A stretch of 64,000 bases of DNA from Bacteroidales bacterium. Lineage in GTDB: Bacteria > Bacteroidota > Bacteroidia > Bacteroidales > GCA-2748055. Each line of letters begins with the position of its first letter. Position 1 is the stretch's first letter. The stretch spans positions 60,719 to 124,718 of the forward strand of contig JAGLOO010000043.1 of NCBI GenBank assembly GCA_023138875.1, written 5' to 3'. Positions 7,605 to 16,357 of this stretch are shown piece by piece. The position numbers were made by a program, and so were the translations under genes. The notes under the pieces were generated by a model, which worked only from the letters and a program-made list of their open reading frames with translations, ran no database searches and had not been told where the DNA came from.

Positions 7605-9899
7605 ATGTTTAAAAAGTGGTTCATACTGGTGTTGTTTGGAGTAAGTCCGTTTCTGGCCAGGGGCCAGTCAGTCGGACTGGTCCTTAGTGGCGGGGGCGCA
7701 AAGGGTCTGGCTCATATAGGGGTTATTAAAGCGCTTGAAGAGCATAACATCCCGATTGATTATGTTGGAGGCACGTCCATGGGAGCAATCATAGGGGGAC
7801 TATATGCCATAGGAATGAGTACCGATGAGATGATTAGCCTTTTTCAATCCGATGAATTCAGATATTGGATGACGGGGACGCTTGAAGAGCAATATCAATA
7901 CTATTTTAAGGCAGAACACCCGGGTCCGGATATACTCAGTGTTGGAATGGATATCAAGGATACTACTTACAGAACACGGTTGCCCCTTAGTATGGTTCCC
8001 AATCATTTAATGGATTTTGCTTTTATGGAGATTTTCTCCAGGGCAAGTGCGGCTGCGGGCTATGATTTTGATAGTTTGTTTGTTCCATTCCTTTGCAATG
8101 GTGTGGATATCAGTAATAACCGTGAAGTTATTTTCAGAAAAGGTGACCTGACACAGGCCGTGAGGGCTTCCATGACCATTCCCATCTATTTCAGGCCCAT
8201 ATTGGTGGATGGAAATATTATGTATGATGGGGGGATCTATAATAATTTTCCTGTGAAACATGTAAAAGAGATCTTTAATCCTGATGTTATCATTGGAAGT
8301 AAAACAGCACAGGGAAATACACCCCCGGATGAATTTGATATCCTGGGCCATATTGAAAATATTGTTATGAAACCCTCGAATTATGCCATAAAAGAAGGAG
8401 AAGGTATTTTGCTGGATATGAATTTAAAGAAAGAATCTTTGCTGGACTTTGATAAACTGGAGGAGTTTGTCAATATAGGCTACCAGACCACCCTGCAGAA
8501 AATGGATAGCTTGAAATTATTGATCGAAAGGGAATCGGAAGATTCAATAGCTATGAATGAAAAAAGAAAATTGTTTAAAAACAGCTGGCCGGAATTGCAG
8601 TTCAAAAACATTGAAATTGATGGATTAAATTCAAAACAGGAGTATTATGTGAAACAGAGTATTCATAAAACCGATGCTTTAATCGGTGTTAAAGAGTTGA
8701 AACGGGAATATTTAAAACTGGCCAACGATAAAAGCCTTGTTTACATCTATCCTCTTGCAACTTATGATGAAAAAGACAGTCTGTTTACACTACGGTTAAG
8801 GGTCATTCCGGAAGCTCCTCTTGAAGCCAGGTTCGGACTCTTTTTTGCAACTACCGGACTGGCGCAGACCTACCTTGGTTTCAGTTACAGGGAGATTTCG
8901 GAAGTAAGTGGTCATCTTAAAGGCAGTATTCAATTCGGCAGGTTATACGATGGGGTGAACCTGGGACTGAGGTTTGATTATCCTTCGAGAATACCCATGT
9001 TTTTTCAGGGCAGTTTTAATTATAACAGATTTGATTATAACAAGTCCAATCCAAATTTCTTTTTTGAAGACCTGAAACCTGCCTATATCATTGAGAATGA
9101 GATAAATTTCAGGTTTGATGTGGGAATTCCTTATTCCATAAACGGGATTATCAAAGGAGGTTTGGGCATTGGCAGAAACAGGGAAGTTTATTATGTGTCA
9201 AAAGATTTTTCTTCAAACGATACATCTGATGTTTCCAATGTGGATCTGATATCATTATATTGTGCTGGAGAAAGGAACACGCTGAACAATAAACAGTTTG
9301 CAACCGAAGGAACATACAGAAAACTTGCTATGCGGGCCGGTTACGGGAAGGAGTCTTATTCTCCTGGGTCAACCTCTGAGGCTGTTATTAATGAACGTAT
9401 TAATTATTTCTGGTTTATTGCCAGATTTGAAGACATTGAATATCTTCCGTTGAAAGGACCTATTACCCTGGGTTATCATTTTGTCATGCAGGCCACATTT
9501 AAACCCCTGTTAAACAACTATTTCTCTACCATTATTGAGGCTCCTGTATTCAAGCCCAATATCATTTCCAAAAGCCTCTTTATGGAAAAATACCGCGCCC
9601 ATCAGTATATTGCCGCGGGTCTCATGCCGGTGTATTCATTTCATAAAAAGTTGTATGCTAAACTTGAGGCCTATGCATTCTTTCCGGTACAGGAGATCCT
9701 GGCAACTGAAACAGGAGATGCTTACCTTGGAACCTTTTTCAACAGCATGAAAACATTGTTTAACGCTTCAGTAAATTTTGTTTCAGCAGCCGGACCGGTA
9801 GCTTTAAATGTGGGGTATGTGACAGAAGAAGAAAATCCATGGGTAGTCCAGCTCAGCTTCGGGTATCTGTTGTTCAATAAACGAACAACCGACGAGTAG
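7605..9899 (+). CDS. Patatin-like phospholipase with C-terminal outer-membrane beta-barrel (type Vd-like)
   Basis: A 764-aa protein with signal peptide (residues 1-20), patatin domain (about 22-320), a POTRA-like segment (about 330-410) and a BamA/TamA-type surface antigen barrel to the end. The patatin motifs are complete: oxyanion SGGGAKGLAHIG, nucleophile GTSMG (GxSxG) and the DGG of the Ser-Asp dyad in MYDGGIYNNFP. This layout is that of PlpD-like type V secretion proteins, in which the lipase passes through or stays with its own barrel. It lies 41 bp before the flippase gene. Lipid substrate and surface exposure are inferred. Confidence 0.9.
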   Translation: MFKKWFILVLFGVSPFLARGQSVGLVLSGGGAKGLAHIGVIKALEEHNIPIDYVGGTSMGAIIGGLYAIGMSTDEMISLFQSDEFRYWMTGTLEEQYQYYFKAEHPGPDILSVGMDIKDTTYRTRLPLSMVPNHLMDFAFMEIFSRASAAAGYDFDSLFVPFLCNGVDISNNREVIFRKGDLTQAVRASMTIPIYFRPILVDGNIMYDGGIYNNFPVKHVKEIFNPDVIIGSKTAQGNTPPDEFDILGHIENIVMKPSNYAIKEGEGILLDMNLKKESLLDFDKLEEFVNIGYQTTLQKMDSLKLLIERESEDSIAMNEKRKLFKNSWPELQFKNIEIDGLNSKQEYYVKQSIHKTDALIGVKELKREYLKLANDKSLVYIYPLATYDEKDSLFTLRLRVIPEAPLEARFGLFFATTGLAQTYLGFSYREISEVSGHLKGSIQFGRLYDGVNLGLRFDYPSRIPMFFQGSFNYNRFDYNKSNPNFFFEDLKPAYIIENEINFRFDVGIPYSINGIIKGGLGIGRNREVYYVSKDFSSNDTSDVSNVDLISLYCAGERNTLNNKQFATEGTYRKLAMRAGYGKESYSPGSTSEAVINERINYFWFIARFEDIEYLPLKGPITLGYHFVMQATFKPLLNNYFSTIIEAPVFKPNIISKSLFMEKYRAHQYIAAGLMPVYSFHKKLYAKLEAYAFFPVQEILATETGDAYLGTFFNSMKTLFNASVNFVSAAGPVALNVGYVTEEENPWVVQLSFGYLLFNKRTTDE

Positions 9900-9939
9900 A
9901 AACAGCCATTGCAATTTAAATACTACTTTTACAGAATCA

Positions 9940-11412
9940 TTGAAAAATCCCATTAAACAATTATTCGGGCAAACAGCTATCTACGGGCTGGGAATTGTAT
10001 TGCCCCGTTTGTTAAATTATCTGCTGCTGACACCCTTTTATACCCGGGTCTTTGATAAGGCGACCTATGGCGTGATTACCGAGCTTTATGCTTATGTTGT
10101 TTTCCTGCTGGTCATCCTTACCTATGGGATGGAAACCGGCTATTTCAGGTATGCAAGCAAGTCAAGTCAAAAGGAGAAAGTGTATACAACCATTCTGGGA
10201 ACGTTGTTTATAACATCTACTCTGTTTATAGCCAGCGCCTTCCTGTGGTCGGGATCAATCAGCAATGTCATTGGATATGCATCGAATCCTGAGTATATTA
10301 AATGGCTTGCATTGATCGTGGGTATTGATGCTTTCACATCAATACCGTTTGCCAGGATCAGGTTATATAACAGAGCCGGAAAATATGCCATTATTCGCAT
10401 TGCGGAGGTAACCATTAATATTGGACTTAATCTCTTTTTCCTCTATTACTGTCCAAGGCATCCCGATTCTGAACTGGTATCGATGGTATACAGAGAAGAA
10501 ATAGGAGTTGGTTATGTGTTAATTTCCAACATGGTGGCGTCATTAAGCAAGCTGGTTTTGCTTTCCTGGGAGTTACGGGCTGCGTTCAGGTCAGTATTTG
10601 ATCGTATATTATTGGGTACATTGCTAAAGTATTCTTCTCCGTTGCTGGTTGCTGGTCTGGCAGGTACAGTGAATGAGGCACTCGACAGGATTTTATTGAA
10701 ACATCTATTACCTCACGAACAGATGCCGATGGAACAACTGGGTATTTATGGAGCAAACTATAAACTGGCGGTTTTAATGACACTGTTTGTACAGATGTTT
10801 AAATATGCCGCCGAACCATTCTTTTTTTCAAAATCTTCTGAAAAAAGCGCAAAGGGCCTTTACGCAGACGTGATGACCTTTTTTGTGATTACCGGGTTGT
10901 TTATATTTCTTGTGGTCAATCTGTACATTGATTATTTCATTCTGTTCATTGGAGTGAGTTTCCGGGAAGGGTCTCATATTGTTCCGGTGATCCTGATGGC
11001 CAACCTGGTGATGGGTATTTTCTTCAACCTGTCCATCTGGTACAAACTGACCAATAAAACAATGATTGGAGCGGTACTTGTTATCCTGGGCGCACTGATC
11101 ACGGTGGTGATCAATGTTGTATTCATCCCACAGTACAGTTATGTAGCTTCAGCCTGGGCACATCTTTTGTGTTACAGTGTGATGGTTGTACTCTCTTATC
11201 TTTGGTCGCGAAAACATTATCCTGTGCCATACAAAATAGGTAGAGTACTCGTTTATATAGCAATTGCATTGATGATTTATTTCTTCAATAAACTATTTTT
11301 GCAGGATGTTGTAAAATTTAAGGACCTTGTAGGATTAATACTTATAAGCGGATTTGGAATTGTTGTATATTTTAGAGAACGACATACATTTTTTAAATAT
11401 AAAAACGGATAG
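9940..11412 (+). CDS. Oligosaccharide/lipid flippase family membrane protein
   Basis: A 490-aa integral membrane protein of the MVF/MATE-like polysaccharide export superfamily, with about 12-14 hydrophobic segments. It begins [19 protein letters not shown], the usual N-terminus of Bacteroidota polysaccharide biosynthesis flippases. The start codon is a TTG at 9940; no ATG or GTG gives this N-terminus, and the upstream frame is closed by a stop soon before. It probably moves lipid-linked sugar intermediates across the inner membrane. No glycosyltransferases lie nearby, so the substrate is unknown. dut follows after 5 bp. Confidence 0.86.
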   Translation: MKNPIKQLFGQTAIYGLGIVLPRLLNYLLLTPFYTRVFDKATYGVITELYAYVVFLLVILTYGMETGYFRYASKSSQKEKVYTTILGTLFITSTLFIASAFLWSGSISNVIGYASNPEYIKWLALIVGIDAFTSIPFARIRLYNRAGKYAIIRIAEVTINIGLNLFFLYYCPRHPDSELVSMVYREEIGVGYVLISNMVASLSKLVLLSWELRAAFRSVFDRILLGTLLKYSSPLLVAGLAGTVNEALDRILLKHLLPHEQMPMEQLGIYGANYKLAVLMTLFVQMFKYAAEPFFFSKSSEKSAKGLYADVMTFFVITGLFIFLVVNLYIDYFILFIGVSFREGSHIVPVILMANLVMGIFFNLSIWYKLTNKTMIGAVLVILGALITVVINVVFIPQYSYVASAWAHLLCYSVMVVLSYLWSRKHYPVPYKIGRVLVYIAIALMIYFFNKLFLQDVVKFKDLVGLILISGFGIVVYFRERHTFFKYKNG

Positions 11413-11417
11413 CTTTT

Positions 11418-11852
11418 ATGAATGTGAAAATTGTGAACCGGTCGGGACACCGGTTACCGGATTACAGTACCTCGTTTTCAGCCGGAATGGATCTGAGGGC
11501 AAATCTTGATGCTCCGGTTACATTGAAACCTCTTGAACGCAGACTAATTCCAACCGGTTTATTTGTTGAATTACCCGAAGGATTTGAGGCACAGATAAGA
11601 CCGAGAAGTGGGCTGGCCCTGAAAAAGGGCATATCGGTGGTCAATACACCGGGGACCATTGATGCTGACTACAGGGGGGAGATAGGGATTATATTAATTA
11701 ATCTTTCCGATGTAGATTTTATGGTGAACGACGGAGAAAGAATATGCCAGATGGTGATAAATAAAGTGGAAAGAGTATCATGGATCGAGGTGGATTCGCT
11801 GGTGGATTCGGACAGGGGAGCTGGTGGATTCGGACACACGGGAAATCAATAA
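11418..11852 (+). CDS. dut: dUTP diphosphatase
   Basis: Hydrolyses dUTP to dUMP, keeping uracil out of DNA and feeding thymidylate synthesis. All five trimeric dUTPase motifs are visible in 144 aa: [36 protein letters not shown] and the C-terminal P-loop-like [10 protein letters not shown]. It sits between the flippase (5 bp) and a TPR gene (3 bp), a placement that recurs in Bacteroidota and suggests one operon. Confidence 0.97.
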   Translation: MNVKIVNRSGHRLPDYSTSFSAGMDLRANLDAPVTLKPLERRLIPTGLFVELPEGFEAQIRPRSGLALKKGISVVNTPGTIDADYRGEIGIILINLSDVDFMVNDGERICQMVINKVERVSWIEVDSLVDSDRGAGGFGHTGNQ

Positions 11853-11855
11853 GAG

Positions 11856-13562
11856 ATGAAAAAAGCAGCGTTACAGATTATTTTTTTGTTGGTTATTATC
11901 CTAAGAGGCAGCATTTGCATGGGTCAGGAGGAAGAGGGAAATTATGATTATCAGTATGCCCTGATTGAAGCAGTGAAACAGAAAAACCTGGGTAATATTC
12001 CGGAAGCGGTGAAGCTTTACAGGTTGGTTATTAAGGATAAACCCTATTGTGATGTTGCGTATTATGAACTGGGTACCATTTACCTGATGTCAAATCAGCT
12101 GGATATTGCAAGAGAGAACCTGGAAAAGGCTTATATGCTTGATCCGGATAATAAATGGTATACACTGGCTTATCTGAATTCATTGGGTGCCGGCGAGGAT
12201 TACGAGACCATAATTGAGATATTGAAAGAGAAGCTTAAAAATCATCCCGAAGAGGTTGAGTGGGAGTTTCAGTTGGCAAACGCATATTTTCGCCAGGGAA
12301 AGGCCGGAAAGGCCCTCAGGACCCTGGAAAGGATTGAGAAGGAGAGAGGATTGAGTGAAAAGATTACCCTTCAGAAGGCCTCAATATTTGAGAGTATAGA
12401 GAAATATGACCTTGCCAAACAAGAAATTGAAAAAGTAATAATCCTGTTCCCAGAGGCGATACAGTTCAAGATTGTGGCTGCTGAGCTTTGTATGAAATGC
12501 GGAGAAGAGGAAGAGGCGGCAGACTACTACATGGAAATCCTGGAATTGGATAGCACCAATATCTTTGCGCTGACCAACCTGACCGATTATTTCAGGAAAA
12601 AGAAGGATTATAAGAGCAGTTTTAACTACCTGGCAAGGTCATTCAGAAATGATTGGATCGATGTAACGAGGAAAAAGGCATTTCTGTCTTACTATCTCTC
12701 AGAAAATGAATATGTCATGAAGTATTCTGAAGATCTGGACAATCTGGTACAGGTATTTCTGGAAGTTCATCCCAATGATCCGGAAGGAATGCTGATGGCG
12801 ACCGACTTTTACATTGAAATCCGGGTTTATGATAAAGCCTATCTGCAACTAAAAAAATACCTGGAGGCAAATCGGGGTAATTATCCGATGTATATGCAGG
12901 CCATTCTGCTTGCCAATGCTGCATCCCTGAACGAGGAGCTGATTGTGATAACTGAAAGGGCTTTAAACCAATACCCGGACAGTACGGACATCCGGTTTTT
13001 CAGAGGTATTGGATTTTATGAAGAGGGTGAATATGACAGGCTCGTACAAAATTTTGAAGCGATATCATTTGAAGATTTTTCAGTCAAAGAGTATGTTTCA
13101 CAATCTAAATTACTTTATGCGGAAGCTTATTACAGGTTGAATGATTTTCAAAAGTCAGATTCACTTTTTGAATTGTTGATTATTGAGGAACCTGAAAACT
13201 ACCTGGTGATGAATAATTACAGTTACTACCTTGCTGAAAGGGGAGAGAAGCTGAAAATGGCCCTTAAATGGAGCGGAAATGTTATAAAGAACAATCCTGA
13301 TAATGCTACATACCTGGATACGTACGCCTGGGTTTTATTTAAACTTGAGGAGTTTGAAGAAGCTGAGAAGTATATACTGAATGCACTGGAGAAAGGGGGA
13401 GAAAATGACCCTGAGGTGAATGAACATGCTGGTGACATTCAGATGGCACTGAAAAGTTTTGAGATCGCAAAATCGTATTATTTAAAGGCCATTATTCTGG
13501 GTGGTGAGAAATCAAGACTGGAGCATAAAATCGAAGTAATAAAGGGCTTGAACAATGAGTAG
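11856..13562 (+). CDS. Exported TPR-repeat protein
   Basis: A 568-aa protein with an N-terminal signal sequence (about residues 1-23, ending ICMGQ) and many tetratricopeptide units, for example AVKLYRLVIKDKPYCDVAYY and EFEEAEKYILNALEKGGEND. TPR arrays are protein-interaction scaffolds. It overlaps the following DUF4292 lipoprotein gene by 8 bp and precedes an EnvC-like gene. That position suggests a periplasmic role in envelope assembly or cell-wall remodelling; the exact partner is not visible. Confidence 0.85.
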   Translation: MKKAALQIIFLLVIILRGSICMGQEEEGNYDYQYALIEAVKQKNLGNIPEAVKLYRLVIKDKPYCDVAYYELGTIYLMSNQLDIARENLEKAYMLDPDNKWYTLAYLNSLGAGEDYETIIEILKEKLKNHPEEVEWEFQLANAYFRQGKAGKALRTLERIEKERGLSEKITLQKASIFESIEKYDLAKQEIEKVIILFPEAIQFKIVAAELCMKCGEEEEAADYYMEILELDSTNIFALTNLTDYFRKKKDYKSSFNYLARSFRNDWIDVTRKKAFLSYYLSENEYVMKYSEDLDNLVQVFLEVHPNDPEGMLMATDFYIEIRVYDKAYLQLKKYLEANRGNYPMYMQAILLANAASLNEELIVITERALNQYPDSTDIRFFRGIGFYEEGEYDRLVQNFEAISFEDFSVKEYVSQSKLLYAEAYYRLNDFQKSDSLFELLIIEEPENYLVMNNYSYYLAERGEKLKMALKWSGNVIKNNPDNATYLDTYAWVLFKLEEFEEAEKYILNALEKGGENDPEVNEHAGDIQMALKSFEIAKSYYLKAIILGGEKSRLEHKIEVIKGLNNE

Positions 13563-14289
13563 GCATCTGTTACTTATACTTGTTTTAGCCGGGATTGTAC
13601 TGCAACAGTGCAGGGTGGTCAGGGAGTTGCAGCAATCCGGGGCCTCCACCCCCACTGGAATGGAAGGTCTGAGACAGGTATGCATGGCTCAGGATACCAT
13701 ACAGAGTATATTGATCAGTAAAGCTGAAGCCATACTTGTATTTGATGATGAAAGGTATGAAGTTACAATTACACTTTTTTCAAAGAAAGATTCCATTATT
13801 TACATTTCGGCTGTAAACAGCGGATTTGAAATATTACGCGCCAGTGTGGAACCCGATTCAATCAAGGTGATCGATCGCATACACAGGATTGTATACAGGA
13901 CCCCTTTATATAAGCGATTTGGATATCAGCACCCTGTCAATTTCAGGGATCTTCAGAACGTTATATCGCGGTATTCTCTGTGCGATGATATGGAGCAGGC
14001 CAGGGATGACTATGGAGAAAATCTTTCCTTTGAATTTGATGAGAATTATATTAAAAAGAGAATTTTTCTGGATCGTACTGATCTCAGGATGAATAAATTT
14101 GAATTCTACCACTCCCGGACCAATGAATACCTGATGGGTGAGAGAACTGAAGGTGGTTATAAAACGTATTCAAATTTCATAATTAAAGATTTTGAAATAA
14201 TTACTTCAGGGGGAGTAATCAAGTATAACCAGGAAAGAAAGGTAAGGATGGACGTAAATCATAAAAAGTATAGTTTTGTAGAGTTGTAA
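13555..14289 (+). CDS. DUF4292-family lipoprotein
   Basis: A 244-aa protein beginning MSRHLLLILVLAGIVLQQC, a lipoprotein signal with Cys19 as the likely lipidated residue. The body fits the Bacteroidota DUF4292 family, whose fold resembles outer-membrane lipoprotein carriers (LolA/LolB-like); that similarity is from recall, not measured here. It overlaps the TPR gene by 8 bp and the EnvC-like gene by 1 bp, so translation is probably coupled. Function is unproven, but context places it at the outer membrane. Confidence 0.8.
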   Translation: MSRHLLLILVLAGIVLQQCRVVRELQQSGASTPTGMEGLRQVCMAQDTIQSILISKAEAILVFDDERYEVTITLFSKKDSIIYISAVNSGFEILRASVEPDSIKVIDRIHRIVYRTPLYKRFGYQHPVNFRDLQNVISRYSLCDDMEQARDDYGENLSFEFDENYIKKRIFLDRTDLRMNKFEFYHSRTNEYLMGERTEGGYKTYSNFIIKDFEIITSGGVIKYNQERKVRMDVNHKKYSFVEL

Positions 14290-15476
14290 TGAAACACATT
14301 GGTATCATATTCTTTTTCCTTACCATGATCTCTTGTTCATTGTTCGGGCAGACCAAGGAGGATTTACAGCAACAAAAACAGAAGGCCTTTGATGAAATAA
14401 AACTGGCCAGGGAGCTCATGGAACAAACTGCTGTAAAGAGGTCCGGTTCAGTTCAGCGATTAAGGATTCTTCAACGGGGGATTAATTCAAGAACAAGGCT
14501 CATAGGTACACTTGAACAGGAAGTAGAGCTTATCAATGCTGATATAAGCAATACACAGGAACAGATACACAGGCTGATGGCCGAGAATGAGAAGAACAGG
14601 CTGGAATATGCCAGGCTCATCTATTATGCTTACAGAAATCATACAAATTATGAAAAGCTGATGTATATACTGGCTGGTACTACCATTTCTCAATCCTATC
14701 AACGATATAAATACCTGAGATACATTAGCGAATACAGGATCCGGAAGGCAGAAGAAATAGAAGAAATGCTTGTAGAATTAGACCGGAAAAGCGAAGAATT
14801 AAACGGTCTGAAAAATGAAAAACTGATCCTGTTGGAAGAGAAGGATAGTGAACAGAAAAAGCTGCTTGGTGAAAGATCCAGGAGATCGGATATGGTAGCA
14901 GAACTGAGAAGGCAGGAATCGAGATTAAAAAAAGAAATTGAAGAAAAAGAAAGAATTGCCAGAGAACTTGAAGCAAGGATCAGGGAAATCATTGAGGAGG
15001 AAGCCAGGAAGCTGAATTCAAGGAACATTTATGCTGCACTTACTCCTGAACAGGAGATGGTTGGAAATGATTTTAGAAAAAATAAGGGAAAACTGCCCTG
15101 GCCTGTAGACCGGGGAATCATTACCACGGGTTTCGGGAACAATGAATTTCCCGGATTAAGGGGGTCAAGTGTAAATAATAACGGAATTGATATAAACAGC
15201 GCTCCGGGAACAAAGGTAAGGGCTGTATTTGAGGGTGATGTTACCAAGGTGTTTGCTATCCTGGGAGCGAACTATACGGTACTTATAAGGCATGGCGAAT
15301 TCCTTTCAGTTTACCAGAACCTGGTGAATGTTCGGGTTAAAACAGGCGATATGGTTCTGACAAAGGAGGTTCTGGGGGAGGCATTTACCGATGAGGGATA
15401 TAATATATCGATGGTACATTTTGAGGTATGGCAGGAGAGGAGCATTCTAAATCCGGAGGAGTGGTTAAGTAAATAG
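14289..15476 (+). CDS. EnvC-like murein hydrolase activator (degenerate M23 domain)
   Basis: A 395-aa exported protein with signal peptide (about 1-20), a long charged coiled-coil (about 22-250) and a C-terminal LytM/M23 domain (about 280-393). Active LytM enzymes keep an HxxxD and an HxH pair. Here the first His is replaced (NNNGIDINSAPGT) and the HxH region reads VHFEVW, so the metal site is broken. This is the pattern of EnvC/NlpD-type proteins, which activate cell-wall amidases instead of cutting peptidoglycan. It ends the dut-TPR-DUF4292 run. Confidence 0.88.
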   Translation: MKHIGIIFFFLTMISCSLFGQTKEDLQQQKQKAFDEIKLARELMEQTAVKRSGSVQRLRILQRGINSRTRLIGTLEQEVELINADISNTQEQIHRLMAENEKNRLEYARLIYYAYRNHTNYEKLMYILAGTTISQSYQRYKYLRYISEYRIRKAEEIEEMLVELDRKSEELNGLKNEKLILLEEKDSEQKKLLGERSRRSDMVAELRRQESRLKKEIEEKERIARELEARIREIIEEEARKLNSRNIYAALTPEQEMVGNDFRKNKGKLPWPVDRGIITTGFGNNEFPGLRGSSVNNNGIDINSAPGTKVRAVFEGDVTKVFAILGANYTVLIRHGEFLSVYQNLVNVRVKTGDMVLTKEVLGEAFTDEGYNISMVHFEVWQERSILNPEEWLSK

Positions 15477-15535
15477 ATGTTTTTTTGGAACTTTTCAGGC
15501 GGATGACCGTATAAGAATAGTCCATTAGAATTATT

Positions 15536-15931
15536 ATGAAAAAAGACCTGAACATTCCCTCTGAGGTTGGGAGTTTGCGATTGGTAGAGAAGGCCATAGA
15601 TGAGCTATCTCTGGAGATGGACCTGAGTGATGAGGTTTATGGCAATATATTGGTTGCCACCATGGAAGCTACAAACAATGCCATCATTCATGGCAACAAT
15701 TCGGACCCGAATAAAAACGTGAAGATTGAGATGCAGTCCATGGAGAAGGTACTGAAGATTCATATTGAAGATCAGGGTACAGGTTTTGATCATATGAATA
15801 TCCCTGATCCTACGGCACCGGAAAACCTTGAAAAGATTAACGGAAGGGGTATTTTCCTGATGGAGAGGTTATCCGATGAGATTCTCTACCTTGATAAGGG
15901 GAGGATCGTGGTGCTTAAGTTCAATTTATAG
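15536..15931 (+). CDS. Serine-kinase-type anti-sigma factor ATP-binding protein (RsbW/SpoIIAB-like)
   Basis: A 131-aa GHKL (HATPase_c) domain protein. The N box is in LVATMEATNNAIIHGNNSD, the G1 box is DQGTGFD and the G2 box is GRGIFLMERLSDE. RsbW-like proteins bind or phosphorylate anti-sigma factor antagonists, but no STAS partner lies nearby. It overlaps ybeY by one base (TAGTG), so the two are translationally linked, an arrangement often seen in Bacteroidota. Confidence 0.85.
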   Translation: MKKDLNIPSEVGSLRLVEKAIDELSLEMDLSDEVYGNILVATMEATNNAIIHGNNSDPNKNVKIEMQSMEKVLKIHIEDQGTGFDHMNIPDPTAPENLEKINGRGIFLMERLSDEILYLDKGRIVVLKFNL

Positions 15932-16356
15932 TGGCAATAAGCTTTCATAGCGAGAATATCCAATTTGATTTAACGTTTAAGAGCAGACATAAACAGTGGA
16001 TTCGGGCATGCATTGAAGCTTATAAAAAGCACCCGGAAGAGTTGGCTTTCGTATTTACTTCAAATGAGCAACTTCGGCTCATGAACCAGGAATATTTAAA
16101 CCACAATTACTTTACTGATGTTATAACATTTGATTATTCGGAAGGAGTAATCACTTCTGGTGATATATTTATAAGTATTGATCAGGTGAAGATGAATGCA
16201 GATTTATATGGCGTGAATTCTGAAGAAGAGCTTAGAAGAGTGATGATACATGGTGTATTTCATCTTATGGGCTTCACGGATGGCACAGCTGAAGAAGTGG
16301 AAATCATGCGTAAAAAGGAAAATGAAGCATTACATTTGTGGTTGAAAAAAGCTTGA
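15931..16356 (+). CDS. ybeY: rRNA maturation RNase YbeY
   Basis: YbeY is a metal-dependent endoribonuclease in 16S rRNA 3' maturation and ribosome quality control. The 141-aa protein starts at a GTG overlapping the stop of the preceding gene. The family motif HGxLHLxGYDH appears as HGVFHLMGFTD: the first two His ligands are kept and the third position is Asp, as in other Bacteroidota copies I recall. mnmG follows 1 bp later. Confidence 0.92.
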   Translation: MAISFHSENIQFDLTFKSRHKQWIRACIEAYKKHPEELAFVFTSNEQLRLMNQEYLNHNYFTDVITFDYSEGVITSGDIFISIDQVKMNADLYGVNSEEELRRVMIHGVFHLMGFTDGTAEEVEIMRKKENEALHLWLKKA

Positions 16357-16357
16357 A

